A stretch of DNA of 64,000 nt from Frateuria_A sp035943815 (GCF_035943815.1 NZ_DASZBU010000005.1:186001-250000), one strand, 5' to 3'; counted from the stretch's first letter, positions 9,002 through 18,074 are shown. The notes: generated by a model from the sequence alone, not told the origin. A program made the numbers and translations.

Positions 9002-9228
9002 TCAGGCTGGCCTCACCAGCGCCGCCTGGCGCGCGGCAGCCATCCGCCCGGCCACCAGCGTCGGCGGCGAGGTCGGGTCGTAATGGACCGTCACCGGCTT
9101 GCCGTAGAGGTTGCCGGGCGAACGCTTGGAATCCTGGCCTTCCCGCTGACCCCTCTGCAGCCAACGGCGTGCCGTCGGCGCGAATGAACTCGGCATGGAC
9201 GCTAAAAGGGTTGCGTCCGGTAGCCGCC
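9002..9228 (-). pseudogene. Possible frameshifted remnant of a DUF3592-like protein
   Basis: Reading the minus strand, one frame gives RNPFSVHAEFIRADGTPLAAEG and, after a frame change near 9130-9160, another gives GNLYGKPVTVHYDPTSPP. The order (a beta-strand with a DG turn, then a GxxVxVxYDPxxP segment) is typical of DUF3592 proteins. No frame joins the two parts, and no clear start lies upstream. A decayed gene is the simplest reading, but the match is short and from memory. Nothing else is seen in the 326-base gap between the flanking genes. Confidence 0.33.
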
Positions 9229-9250
9229 TGGGAGCGGCATGCTCAGCCAG

Positions 9251-10507
9251 CTAAACCGTGCCGGCGGATGCGCCCTCGGCCGACTCGATCGCTTCCGGCT
9301 CCACGTGCAGCCGCTGGCGCCGGCGCAGGGTCGGGAACATCGCCATCCACAGCCCCACCACAACCAGCGTGCCGATGCCGCCCAGCACCGTGGCGCCGAC
9401 CGCGCCAAACCAGGCTGCGGCCAGGCCCGACTCGAACTCGCCCAGCTGGTTGGATGTGTTGATGAAGATCGAGTTGACCGCGTTGACCCGCCCGCGCATG
9501 GCGTCGGGGGTGTCCAGCTGCACCATGGAGCCGCGGATCACCATGCTCACCATGTCGAACGCGCCGGCGGCGAACAGCGCCGCCAGCGAAAGCCACATCC
9601 ACGGCGATAGCGCGAACACCAGCGTGGCCAGGCCGAACCCGGCCACCGACCCGAACATGAGCATGCCCACGCGGCGGGTGAGGTCATGTCGTGCCAGCCA
9701 GAACGACATCAGCAGCGCGCCCACCGCCGGCGCCGCGCGCAGCAGGCCCAGACCCCACGGCCCGGTGTGCAGGATGTCCCTGGCGAACATCGGCAGCAGC
9801 GCGGTGGCGCCGCCGAACAGCACCGCGAACAGGTCCAGCGAGATCACGCCCAGCACGTCCTTGCGCTCGCGGATGAAATGCACGCCGGCGAACAGCGATT
9901 TCAGCGTGGCGGGCTCGCGCCTCGGCGGCGCCTGCTCGTAGCGCAGCAGCGCCATCAGGGTGGCCGCAACGAGATACAGCCCGGCAGCCACGGCATACAC
10001 CACGCCAGGGCCTGCCACGTAGAGGAGGCCGCCGACGGCCGGCCCCAGCACCATCGCCATCTGGAAGGCCGAGCCGCTCACCGCTACCGCACGCGGCAGG
10101 ATCGTCGGCGGCACCAACGCCGGCAGCAGCGAGGACATCGAGGGCGACTCGAATGCCTTGGCCGTGCTGATCACGAACACCAGCGCGAGGATGCCCAGTT
10201 CGTGCACGCGGTGGGTGAAGCTCAGGCCCGCCAGCAGCACGATCGCGCACCATTCCACCACCTGTCCGATCAGCACCACGCGGCGGCGCTCGAACTGGTC
10301 GGCCACGTGCCCGGCCGGCAGGGCAAGCATCACCGAAGGAAAGAACTGCACCAGCCCGATCAGGCCCAGGTCCAGCGCGCGGCCGGTGATCGCGTAGATC
10401 TGCCAGGCCACCGCCACCGAGAGCATCTGGAAACCGAAGCCCGAAGCGATGCGGGCGAACCAGAACTGCACGAAGGCGCGGTGCTTGAGCAGCGAATCGG
10501 CGGGCAT
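9251..10507 (-). CDS. MFS transporter, EntS/DUF894-like exporter
   Basis: The 418-residue protein starts LLKHRAFVQFWFARIASGFG and continues with AGHVADQFERRRVVLIGQ, the pattern of the EntS (enterobactin exporter) branch of the MFS. About twelve hydrophobic segments can be counted. The second half begins around GLLRAAPAVGALLMSFWLARHD. The ATG has only a weak GGAA upstream. No siderophore or resistance gene is nearby, so the exported compound is unknown and enterobactin itself is not implied. Divergent from the DUF3247 gene with 119 bases between starts. Confidence 0.82.
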   Translation of the reverse strand: MPADSLLKHRAFVQFWFARIASGFGFQMLSVAVAWQIYAITGRALDLGLIGLVQFFPSVMLALPAGHVADQFERRRVVLIGQVVEWCAIVLLAGLSFTHRVHELGILALVFVISTAKAFESPSMSSLLPALVPPTILPRAVAVSGSAFQMAMVLGPAVGGLLYVAGPGVVYAVAAGLYLVAATLMALLRYEQAPPRREPATLKSLFAGVHFIRERKDVLGVISLDLFAVLFGGATALLPMFARDILHTGPWGLGLLRAAPAVGALLMSFWLARHDLTRRVGMLMFGSVAGFGLATLVFALSPWMWLSLAALFAAGAFDMVSMVIRGSMVQLDTPDAMRGRVNAVNSIFINTSNQLGEFESGLAAAWFGAVGATVLGGIGTLVVVGLWMAMFPTLRRRQRLHVEPEAIESAEGASAGTV

Positions 10508-10626
10508 GGGGATTCCGGGGGGAAGGGGGCCGGATTATCGCCGCAGGCGTCCCGCGCCGGAAACTTCACGACCACTTGCCCGCCACAGCCCTAGCCTCGC
10601 CCCATTGCCGAAGCAGGAGACCGGCC

Positions 10627-10929
10627 ATGGGCCGCCAGGCCGAACACGTCTACACCGACCAGCCCACCATCGCCCGCTTCAACGGCCTGGTCGAGCACCT
10701 GCAGAACGGCGCCCGCGTGCGCCTGTACCTGGCCGACGGGAGCACCTGCGAGGGCGTGGTGGCCGCGCGCCCGACCGTGCAGGAGTATTACGATGGGGAG
10801 GGCAACGAGGGCAGCAACGGCGTGGCGCACCTGGAGCGCCCGGGCATCTCCGAGTGGAAACGCTACGTGTGGTTCGACCAGATCGTGCGCATCGAGCACC
10901 TCGATGCGGATGCGCCCTCGTGGTCATAG
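10627..10929 (+). CDS. DUF3247 family Sm-like protein
   Basis: The 100-residue product contains TIARFNGLVEHLQNGARVRLYLADG followed by VVAARPTVQEYYD and the C-terminal WKRYVWFDQIVRIEHLD. This fits DUF3247, a family almost confined to Xanthomonadales. From memory, a Xanthomonas member has a solved structure with an Sm-like fold, which hints at RNA or nucleotide binding, but no function is known. AGGAGA lies 8 bases before the chosen ATG, which excludes the in-frame opening from 10576. The stop is 16 bases from the stop of the convergent oxidoreductase. Confidence 0.78.
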   Translation: MGRQAEHVYTDQPTIARFNGLVEHLQNGARVRLYLADGSTCEGVVAARPTVQEYYDGEGNEGSNGVAHLERPGISEWKRYVWFDQIVRIEHLDADAPSWS

Positions 10930-10945
10930 GCCGCGGTCCGGCGGA

Positions 10946-12760
10946 CTAACGGCTTGCGATGCGGGTGAAGCCGTCTTCGCTCCAGCCTTCGCTGCCCACG
11001 CCGTGGTGCACGAAGAACAGGCCATCGGGGTCGTACATGCGCTTGGCCTTGGCCAGCCTCGGGTAGTTTTCGCCCCAGAAACCCTGCTGCCAGTCGCGCA
11101 GGAAGTAGTCGCTTTCCGAAACATAAGAGCCGGCTCCCGGTGCCACGGCGCGCAGCGCATCCATCGTCCGCTCGATGGCGGCCGCCGTGTGCCGCGCCAT
11201 GGCTGGGTCGGGCTTCGCGCCCGGCATGCCCGGGTAAGCGGGGTCGCCGCCCGCGGCGCTGATGGCGAGGGCGAAGGCGTCCAGCACCTGCGGATGCGTG
11301 GCGGTGTCGCGGACGCGGGCGAGCGCATCGGCCGGCGCGCCGGCCAGCCCCTTGTTGAAATGCAGCGAGACGCCCCGGTGTTGCGCGGCGTTGAACAGTG
11401 CATCGACCAGACGTGCCTGTTGCCCCGGTTGCAGCAGCGTGGCCGGCAGCCAGGCCGACTGGTAGCCGTGGATGAACCAGCCGGCCTGATCATGATCGCC
11501 GGCCCAAAGGAAGTGGTGGCGGGGCGCACCCGGCCGGGCGTCCGACACGATGGCGCTCGGCAGGTATTTGCGGAGGAATTCGGCGTCCCAGAGGTGTCGG
11601 GCCGGCGCCGCCAGCGCCTGGAATGGCCTGGTGATGCGGCAGTCCTTGCGGGCCTGCACCCAACCGAGGAAGGGGGCCCAGGTCTGTTCGGCCTGCTGCC
11701 GGGTGAGGCCCTGGAACATCATGGAAACTTCGAAGGTATCGCCACCGTAGAACTTCATCTGTTCCCCCCAGTGCGGGTTGAACAGCGCGCGCTGGTAGAA
11801 ATCCACTGCCTCGGCGATCAGGGCGCGATAGGCTGCGTCCGAGTCGGCCTTGATGGTGAGGTTCACCCCGCCGAAGAACTCGGGCAGCTCGAAGGTACGC
11901 AGGGTCAGCCGCGTGACCACGCCGAGGCTGCCGCCACCGCCGCCCTTGAGGCCCCAGAACAGCTCCGGATTCGTGCGGGCGTTGGCGATGCGCACGCGGC
12001 CGTCGGCGGTGACGACCTCCGCCTCCAGCAGGTTGGACGCCGCCGTGCCCCAGCGCTTGGAGAGGCTACCGAAGCCGCCGCTCTGCACCAGCCCGGCCAC
12101 ACCCACCGTGGTACAGCCGCCGCCCTGCACGTAACGGCCGCCTTGAGTGGTTACGGCGTTGTAGGCGTCGATCCACATGGCGCCTGCTTGCACGCTTACC
12201 GCCGCCTGCGGCGCCAGATGACCGGCGCAGCCTTGCGGCACGAAGGCATCGTGCAGGTCCACTCGGTTCATGTGGCGGGTCCACACCAGCAGCGAATCCG
12301 GCGCGTCCGAGGTGCCCTGGTAGCTGTGGCCGCCGCCTTTCACCACCAGCCGCAGGTGGTGCTTGCGCGCGAAGTTGATGGCTGCGACCACGTCGGCGGT
12401 GCATTTCGCCGCGACTGCGTAGGCGCTGGGTTGCGAGGTCCAGGCACCGGCCCAGCCGCTGGTCTGCGTCAACGCCGGGTCGTCGCCGACCGCAAAGGGG
12501 TTTGACAGCTGCTTGAGCGCCCGGCCGCGGGCGTCGGCACTCGCCTCGTGCGCGAATGGCGACACCGGTCGCAGCAGGCGTCCGCCGACCGCGAGGCGCA
12601 GCGCATCCCACTCGGCCGGCGCCGGCCAGCCCGGCTGCCCGGGCCGCAGCCGCGAACGCACTGCGCCGGACGCGGCGTTGGGCAGCGCCTGCGCAGCGCG
12701 CCCAGCCAGCGGTAGCAGGGGGAGGGTGAGGGCGGCTTTCAGCAGATCGCGTCGTTTCAT
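10946..12760 (-). CDS. FAD-linked oxidoreductase, berberine-bridge type, predicted Tat export
   Basis: The 604-residue flavoprotein begins MKRRDLLKAALTLPLLPLAG, a twin-arginine-like signal. The FAD domain has GGGHSYQG with His145 and GGGCTTVG with Cys216. Both are positions that in this family bind FAD covalently at the 8-alpha and 6 positions, so bicovalent flavin is expected. The C-terminal BBE motif (NYPRLAKAKRMYDPDGLFF) is intact. Relatives oxidise sugars, alcohols or alkaloids with O2; the substrate here is unknown. The long opening to 13240 was rejected in favour of the start that gives the signal peptide. It is divergent from a LytTR regulator. Confidence 0.86.
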   Translation of the reverse strand: MKRRDLLKAALTLPLLPLAGRAAQALPNAASGAVRSRLRPGQPGWPAPAEWDALRLAVGGRLLRPVSPFAHEASADARGRALKQLSNPFAVGDDPALTQTSGWAGAWTSQPSAYAVAAKCTADVVAAINFARKHHLRLVVKGGGHSYQGTSDAPDSLLVWTRHMNRVDLHDAFVPQGCAGHLAPQAAVSVQAGAMWIDAYNAVTTQGGRYVQGGGCTTVGVAGLVQSGGFGSLSKRWGTAASNLLEAEVVTADGRVRIANARTNPELFWGLKGGGGGSLGVVTRLTLRTFELPEFFGGVNLTIKADSDAAYRALIAEAVDFYQRALFNPHWGEQMKFYGGDTFEVSMMFQGLTRQQAEQTWAPFLGWVQARKDCRITRPFQALAAPARHLWDAEFLRKYLPSAIVSDARPGAPRHHFLWAGDHDQAGWFIHGYQSAWLPATLLQPGQQARLVDALFNAAQHRGVSLHFNKGLAGAPADALARVRDTATHPQVLDAFALAISAAGGDPAYPGMPGAKPDPAMARHTAAAIERTMDALRAVAPGAGSYVSESDYFLRDWQQGFWGENYPRLAKAKRMYDPDGLFFVHHGVGSEGWSEDGFTRIASR

Positions 12761-12834
12761 GACAGTTGCCTCGAGAGGGGCGGCCACCGTAATCCGTGCG
12801 AGGCCCGCCGGGGCGTGCACGGTGACCGGCCGGG

Positions 12835-12869
12835 GCCGGGACGGGACGAACCGTGAGCTGGCCGGGACG
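12835..12869. repeat. Short direct repeat in the oxidoreductase/LytTR intergenic region
   Basis: GCCGGGACG occurs at 12835-12843 and again at 12861-12869, 26 bases apart, between two divergent genes. LytTR regulators bind pairs of 9-base direct repeats, but usually about 21-22 bases apart, and the bases do not match the usual consensus. It may be chance in GC-rich DNA. Confidence 0.3.
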
Positions 12870-12911
12870 AGTTGTTTGCGCCGCAACCGGCCATCGAACC
12901 AGAATGGCCGG

Positions 12912-13784
12912 ATGTCTCCGTCCACCAGCCTCGAATATCGCGATTTCCATCGCTGGCGTCGGCCCGCCGAGATCGCCTTCTGGGTCCTGCTGGCCATCCT
13001 CAACACCGTGTTCAACAGCATGGTGGCGCAGATCGATAATGCGCGGACCGCCGCATGGGAGCCGTGGGTGTGGGAGTGGACCAGTTCGCTGGTGATGCTG
13101 GTGCTGGTGCCGGTGGTACTGGCGGTGGAGCGGCGCTGGCCGTTCGGCTTCGACACTTGGCGGCGCAGCCTGCCCTGGCACCTGCTGGCCACCGTGCCCT
13201 TCAGCCTGGTGCACGTGGGCGGCATGGTGGCGCTGCGCACGCTGGCCTACGACCTGGCCGGCAGGCGCTACGACTTCGGGCCGTGGTGGTCCGGCTTCGG
13301 CTATGAATACCTCAAGGACGCGCGCACCTACTTCCTGATCATCGCGCTGGTCTGCCTCTCGCGGCTGTGGTTGGTGCGCTGGCAGGGCGAGGCACGGCTG
13401 CTGCAGGCTCCCGACGAAGGACCGCCGGTGGAGCCGGTGGAGCGCCCCGAGCGCTTTCTGGTGCGCAAGCTGGGCAAGGAATTCCTGGTCAACGCGCGTG
13501 AGATCGAGTGGCTGCAGGCAGCGGGCAACTACGTCAATCTGCACGTGCGCGGGCGTGACTATCCGTTGCGCACGACCATGGCCGCGATCGAGGAGCGGCT
13601 GGACCCGGCGCGGTTCGTGCGCGTGCACCGCAGCTACTTCGTCAACCTGGACTGCCTGGCCGAGATCGAGCCGCTGGATACCGGCGACGCGCGGCTTAAG
13701 CTGCGCGACGGCGCGGCCGTTCCGTGCAGCCGGCGCTACCGCGCGCAGTTGCGCGAACGCTTCGGCGAGGCGGCGGTGTCCTGA
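12912..13784 (+). CDS. Membrane-bound LytTR-domain transcription regulator
   Basis: The 290-residue protein has four hydrophobic segments in its first 165 residues (for example EIAFWVLLAILNTVFNSMV and YFLIIALVCLSRLWLVRW). A proline-rich linker follows, then a C-terminal LytTR DNA-binding domain (FLVRKLGKEFLVNAREIEWL, ANYVNLHV, RFVRVHRSYFVNLD). Such proteins lack a receiver domain and are thought to sense a membrane signal directly. The start follows a 151-base gap shared with the divergent oxidoreductase, which is a plausible target. Confidence 0.85.
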   Translation: MSPSTSLEYRDFHRWRRPAEIAFWVLLAILNTVFNSMVAQIDNARTAAWEPWVWEWTSSLVMLVLVPVVLAVERRWPFGFDTWRRSLPWHLLATVPFSLVHVGGMVALRTLAYDLAGRRYDFGPWWSGFGYEYLKDARTYFLIIALVCLSRLWLVRWQGEARLLQAPDEGPPVEPVERPERFLVRKLGKEFLVNAREIEWLQAAGNYVNLHVRGRDYPLRTTMAAIEERLDPARFVRVHRSYFVNLDCLAEIEPLDTGDARLKLRDGAAVPCSRRYRAQLRERFGEAAVS

Positions 13785-13869
13785 GCCGGGGCACGCGGGC
13801 CGCAGGGCGCTTGCGCCCTCCGCCCGCCCGTTCCACGCTAAGGCCCTTTCCTCGCCAAGGAGCGTGCCG

Positions 13870-14586
13870 ATGAAGCTGCCTTTCCGTCCTGCCGCGATCG
13901 TGCTGTGCGGCGCACTGGCCCTGGCCGGCTGCAGCTCGCAGGACCAGGGGGCGGCCAACGCCCCGGCCGCGGCGCAGACCGATGACTCGGCGCGCAAGCT
14001 CGACACCTACCGGCAGTTGCTGCGTATCCACAATGACGAAATGGCGGTGGCCATGGGCCATGACATCCTCGACCATTACCCCGGCAGCGCCGCGGCGAAA
14101 GAGGTCCAGCAGACCCTGCCCGACATCGAGAAGCGCTGGAAGGAAAACAGCGAGAAGAACCGCCTGGCCGCGCTGTGGCTGTATCAGGTGTCGCCCATGG
14201 AAGGCGGCACGCAGTCGACCGCGACGATCTACTCCAGCCAGCCTTCCGGCAACGATCGCGTGCGGCTGGTGCTGCGCCGGCACACCGCATGGGGCCAGAA
14301 CGCGTTCCTGTTCGGCAGCGGCCATGGTTTCGTCTGCCGCGGCAATTGCACGATTGCCGCCTCGTTCGATGGCAAGGCGCATGGCATCAAGGCGTTTGCC
14401 CCCTCCACCGGCGAGCCGGCGCTGATGATCCGCGACGACAAGGATTTCATCTCCAGGTTGGAGAAGGCGAAGAAGATCACCATGGACGTTACCTTGGTCG
14501 ACGGTGAGAAGAAGCAGACCTTGGTCTACGAGGTCGGGGGCTTCGACCCGGCCAAGTGGCAGGCGCTGCCGAAAAGGAAGAAGTAG
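13870..14586 (+). CDS. Predicted lipoprotein, unknown function
   Basis: The 238-residue product starts with a lipoprotein signal (FRPAAIVLCGALALAGCSS; lipobox LAGC, Cys about residue 18). The mature part has a helical N-terminal region (HNDEMAVAMGHDILDHYPGS, resembling a tetratricopeptide-like helix pair) and a beta-rich C-terminal region with a Cys pair (FVCRGNCTIAA). AAGGAG is 7 bases before the ATG. It is followed 65 bases later by another lipoprotein gene. I do not recognise the family; an outer-membrane or periplasmic role is inferred from the signal. Confidence 0.72.
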   Translation: MKLPFRPAAIVLCGALALAGCSSQDQGAANAPAAAQTDDSARKLDTYRQLLRIHNDEMAVAMGHDILDHYPGSAAAKEVQQTLPDIEKRWKENSEKNRLAALWLYQVSPMEGGTQSTATIYSSQPSGNDRVRLVLRRHTAWGQNAFLFGSGHGFVCRGNCTIAASFDGKAHGIKAFAPSTGEPALMIRDDKDFISRLEKAKKITMDVTLVDGEKKQTLVYEVGGFDPAKWQALPKRKK

Positions 14587-14651
14587 GACGGTGCACCGGC
14601 GCGTCACCTGCGCGTTGATTGCATTGGCTGCCTGGCAGAGGAGGCATACCC

Positions 14652-15095
14652 ATGTCGTTCAAGCGCGTGATGTTCGCCAGCACCGCCGCCGCGGTGCTGG
14701 CCGCCTGTTCCAGCGTCCCTTATGCGCAGCGTGAGGCCCAGCGCACGGCCGCCTACGAGGCTGCCGCCGGCGCGCCGGTCAGCAGCTTCCACTTCTTCAC
14801 GCCGCTGTGGTCGTGGGAGCCGCTGGGCACCGATGAGGTGGCGATCTATACCCGGCCCAGGGAGGCGTGGCTGCTGGACGTGCCCGGGTGCAACCAGCTG
14901 CCCTTCGCCAGCGCGATCGGCCTGACCTCGAACATGAACCAGGTGTCCGTCAACTTCGACAAGGTGCTAACCGGGCACGGCCAGTTCCCCTGCACCATCA
15001 CCCGGATCCGCCCGATCGACGTGGCCAGGCTCAAGGCCCTGCAGCAGGAGCAGCGGCAGATCCAGGCGCAGCCGCGGGAGCCGGCCAGGGACTAG
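14652..15095 (+). CDS. DUF6491-like lipoprotein
   Basis: The 147-residue protein has a lipoprotein signal ending LAACSS. The mature domain reads GAPVSSFHFFTPLWSWEPLG, then AWLLDVPGCNQLPFASAIGL and CTITRIRPIDVARLK, with two conserved cysteines that could form a disulfide. This pattern matches DUF6491, common in Xanthomonadales and of unknown function. The start after GAGGCATACCC was chosen over the earlier TTG/ATG because it gives the signal sequence. Its TAG overlaps the TAG of the convergent ferritin-like gene at CTAG 15092-15095. Confidence 0.7.
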   Translation: MSFKRVMFASTAAAVLAACSSVPYAQREAQRTAAYEAAAGAPVSSFHFFTPLWSWEPLGTDEVAIYTRPREAWLLDVPGCNQLPFASAIGLTSNMNQVSVNFDKVLTGHGQFPCTITRIRPIDVARLKALQQEQRQIQAQPREPARD

Positions 15096-15913
15096 TTGAG
15101 GAACAGCTTCTCGGCCAGCTTGGCCAGCGGCTTTTCCAGCGCGCCCTGCAGCCGCGGCGGGAAATCCAGCGGTTTGAGCAGCATCTTCACCGTCATCTCC
15201 GCCGGGATGTGCCGCCGCAGCAGGTCCTGCGCCTTGCCGGCGACCCGTCGGAACGCCTCGCGGTCGCCCTTGTGCTGCGGGTAGCACTGCTCGAAGACGT
15301 GGCGCAGCGCGATGTCGCTGTCCTCGCTGCGGATCTCGTTGACCCTTTTGAGCACCGCGCGGAACACCTTGTATCGGCCCAGCCCCTCGTTCTCGCGGTA
15401 GCGGCGGAAGTGCTGGTAGAAGTACTTGTAGTGGCGCACCTCGTCGCTCTTGATGTAGCCGGTGAGCTGCTTTAGGACCGGCTCGTCGGTGATGTCGTTG
15501 AGCGCGCGGTACAGGCTCGCGGTGCCGGTCTCGACCACGCAGCGCGCGGCCAGTTCCAGTCCGCGGCTGTCTTCCAGCTGCTCGGCGGTGCACACCGCGC
15601 CATACTCGGCCCAGAACGCGGCGAAGCCGGTGTCCCAGTCGAATTCCGGCCACACCGCGCGCACGTAGGCGGCCAGCGCGCGGCCGTGCTGCAGTTCCTC
15701 GTGTTCCCAGTGCTGGCTCAGCCACGTCTGCAGTTCCTGGTCGCCATCGAAGTGCGCGACCAGGTTGTGCGTGTACAGGTCCGAGCCGCTCTCCACGAAG
15801 GAAGAGCTGCAGAGGAGGAAGAACAGTTCCTCGTTGTGGCGCACCTGGGAGCGGTCGATCTGTGCGAGGTCGAGGCTTTGCAGCGTCCAGGGCAGCGAAG
15901 GGGTGTAGCTCAC
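15092..15913 (-). CDS. Ferritin-like domain protein, putative di-iron
   Basis: The 273-residue, mostly helical protein has possible iron ligands in order: HNEELF, HWEHEELQHGRAL (ExxH), CVVETGTASLYRAL and IKSDEVRHYKYFYQHF (ExxH). This E...ExxH...E...ExxH layout is that of ferritin-like di-iron oxidases or storage proteins. No signal peptide is present. The start is a GTG with AGGA 7 bases upstream; the ATG a few bases earlier is out of frame. It shares its stop with the DUF6491 gene. The reaction is unknown. Confidence 0.76.
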   Translation of the reverse strand: MSYTPSLPWTLQSLDLAQIDRSQVRHNEELFFLLCSSSFVESGSDLYTHNLVAHFDGDQELQTWLSQHWEHEELQHGRALAAYVRAVWPEFDWDTGFAAFWAEYGAVCTAEQLEDSRGLELAARCVVETGTASLYRALNDITDEPVLKQLTGYIKSDEVRHYKYFYQHFRRYRENEGLGRYKVFRAVLKRVNEIRSEDSDIALRHVFEQCYPQHKGDREAFRRVAGKAQDLLRRHIPAEMTVKMLLKPLDFPPRLQGALEKPLAKLAEKLFLN

Positions 15914-16020
15914 GCGGGCATCCTGTGGGGGCGCGGCGTCAAGCGCGCATGTGACGAGAGGATGACGGACAGCATAAGGCCTCGCGACCAAGGCGGATTA
16001 ACCCCACCCGACCTACGAGC

Positions 16021-16437
16021 CTAACGCACCACGGTCACCGGCACGTGCGCGCGGGCCAGCACATCGCCGGAAACCGAGCCGAGCAGCCAGCGCGCCAGGT
16101 TTCCCCGCTCGGTATGGCCGATCACGATGTGGTCGATGCCGTGCTGCTGCACCTGGCTGAGCAGCACGTCGCCCGGGCTGCCGTGGGTGACTTCCACGTC
16201 GATCAGGTCCCCGGCCTCGGGCTCCATCTCGACCAGCTCGTCCAGCAGTTCCTGCGCGCGCTGCGCGCTGGAGTCGGCCATCATCAAGGCGCACGCGTCG
16301 GCGCCACCTTCGGTCACCTGCAGCACGGAAACCACCCGCACCCGCCCGCGGCAGGCGCGCGCCAGGGCGACGGCGAGCTGGAACGCCCGCTGCGAGGTGG
16401 GCGAGCCGTCGTAGCCGACCAGTGAGTAGCTGAACAT
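16021..16437 (-). CDS. Universal stress protein, UspA family
   Basis: The 138-residue single-domain protein has the family start (YSLVGYDGSPTSQRAFQLAV) and the ATP-binding motif G-x2-G-x9-G-S near the end (GHTERGNLARWLLGS), so it belongs to the nucleotide-binding subgroup. Such cytoplasmic proteins accumulate under stress and growth arrest. It lies upstream of no obvious partner; the next minus-strand gene begins about 100 bases before it on the other side of a short gap. Confidence 0.9.
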   Translation of the reverse strand: MFSYSLVGYDGSPTSQRAFQLAVALARACRGRVRVVSVLQVTEGGADACALMMADSSAQRAQELLDELVEMEPEAGDLIDVEVTHGSPGDVLLSQVQQHGIDHIVIGHTERGNLARWLLGSVSGDVLARAHVPVTVVR

Positions 16438-16497
16438 GGCGCCTCTCCGTTGCGCGTGATGGCTGAAGGATCGGGCTGACCGATTATGCCTCGCCGC

Positions 16498-17367
16498 TCA
16501 GCGGTCGCACGGCCCGACCAGCTGTGCGTGCACGTTGGGCCGGATAGGCACGCCGCGCACCTCGGCCACGTTCTGCGTGAGTTCGGCGCCGAGCAGCAGG
16601 ATCACCACCGAGTAGTACACCCACACCAGCAGTACCACTACGCTGCCGGCTGGGCCGTAGGCGCCGCCGACGTTGCTGTGGGAGAGGTACAGGCTGATGC
16701 CGAACTTGCCGATGGCGAAGAGCACCGCGGTGAATACGCCGCCGAGCAACGTGTCGCGCCAGTCGATGCGGGCGTCCGGCAGCACCTTGTAGATCGAGGC
16801 GAACACCAATCCGAACAGAACCAGCGAAACCAGCGCCTCGATCACCTGCCAGGCCAGGGTGTCGCTGTGAACGAATACCGCGATCGCCGCACTGGCCACC
16901 AGCGAGACGATCAGCAGGAAGGCCAGCGTCAGCAGCAAGCCAAGCGCATGCATGCGCGTGAGCAGCCAGCTGAAAACCGCGTTGCGCGGCGCCGCCTTCA
17001 GGTTCCACACGCGATTGATCGCCAGCTGCAACTGGGCGAACACGGTCGATGCGCCGATCAGCGTCACGGCCAGGCCGATGATGCCGGCCCAGTGGCCCAG
17101 CTGGGGCCGCTGCTTGGCGTTGCTGATCACCAGCTTCACCGCATCGGAGGCCCGCGTGCCGACCAGGTTGTTGATCGAGCCGACCAGCTCCTGCTGCCAC
17201 GCCGGCTGCAGCGAGGCGACCAGCCACAAGAGAAGCACCAGCATCGGCGCGAACGAAAGGGCCGAATAGAACGCGACGGCGGCGGCGTGCGTCATCAGGT
17301 CGTCCTCGGCCGCGCCGCTGGCGGTGCGCTTGACGACTTCGACGCTGGATTGCCATATCGACCGCAT
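16498..17367 (-). CDS. YihY/BrkB family inner-membrane protein
   Basis: The chosen start (MRSIWQSSVEVV) gives 289 residues, like E. coli YihY (290), and has GGAGGG 5 bases upstream. The open frame continues 43 codons further, but without a ribosome site. The hallmark THAAAVAFYSALSFAPMLVL and about six hydrophobic segments are present, plus the GGAYGPAGSVVVLLVWVYYS helix near the end. The family was once called ribonuclease BN in error and its function is still unsettled. It is divergent from a small exported protein. Confidence 0.88.
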   Translation of the reverse strand: MRSIWQSSVEVVKRTASGAAEDDLMTHAAAVAFYSALSFAPMLVLLLWLVASLQPAWQQELVGSINNLVGTRASDAVKLVISNAKQRPQLGHWAGIIGLAVTLIGASTVFAQLQLAINRVWNLKAAPRNAVFSWLLTRMHALGLLLTLAFLLIVSLVASAAIAVFVHSDTLAWQVIEALVSLVLFGLVFASIYKVLPDARIDWRDTLLGGVFTAVLFAIGKFGISLYLSHSNVGGAYGPAGSVVVLLVWVYYSVVILLLGAELTQNVAEVRGVPIRPNVHAQLVGPCDR

Positions 17368-17519
17368 GCACGCCCTCCGGAGCTTTGCGCTGAGCATGGA
17401 GCGCCCGCTGCGCGATGATCGTGAACGGCTGTGGCCCTGTTTGCTGGCGCTTTCTTCACCGGCTCCGGGCCAGACTCGACCGCGGGACACAAGCAACCGT
17501 TGGGAAGAGGAGAGCTGCC

Positions 17520-17978
17520 ATGAACATGCGTACCGCCGCTTTGGCGAGCCTGGTCCTGGCCGGCGCTACGGCGCTGTCCGCGTTGCCGGTGGAGCGCGCC
17601 CGCGCCGCCGAGCCGATGGTCAAGTGCGAGCTGAGCTACAACCTGCATGGCTGGTCGATCATCTACAAGCAGGCTGAAGGTACCGGCATGGTCACCTGCA
17701 ACAATGGCCAGAGCGCGCCGGTGAAGATCAGCGTGGTCGGCGGCGGCCTGACGGCCGGCAAGTACCGCATCGACAACGGCAAGGGCGAGATCTCCAGGGT
17801 GCATGGCATCGCCGAGGTGTTCGGCGACTACGTGCAGGCCGGCGCCGAGGCCGGCGTGGTCAAGAGCGCGCATGCGCAGGTGCTGACCAAGGGCACCACC
17901 TCGCTGGCCCTGTCCGGCACCGGCCAGGGCATCGACCTGGGCGTCTCGGTTGGCAAGTTCACCATCGCGCGCCGGTAG
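17520..17978 (+). CDS. Exported protein, unknown function
   Basis: The 152-residue product has a signal peptide (ALASLVLAGATALSALPVERARA) and a beta-rich mature part with two cysteines (MVKCELSYNLHGW and GMVTCNNGQSAP) that probably pair. Several Gly-rich repeats follow (VVGGGLTAGKYRIDNGKGE). GAGGAG is 7 bases before the ATG. The overall pattern recalls small periplasmic beta-barrel domains such as DUF992, but the match is too weak to name. Codon use is like its neighbours. Confidence 0.68.
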   Translation: MNMRTAALASLVLAGATALSALPVERARAAEPMVKCELSYNLHGWSIIYKQAEGTGMVTCNNGQSAPVKISVVGGGLTAGKYRIDNGKGEISRVHGIAEVFGDYVQAGAEAGVVKSAHAQVLTKGTTSLALSGTGQGIDLGVSVGKFTIARR

Positions 17979-18074
17979 GCGGGGCCGAAGGCTGCCTTTC
18001 GCCATAGGCAGGGGCGATCCACGCGCGCATCCGTTGCGTCGTACACTCGCGCGTCTTTCGTCTCCGGAGCCGCC

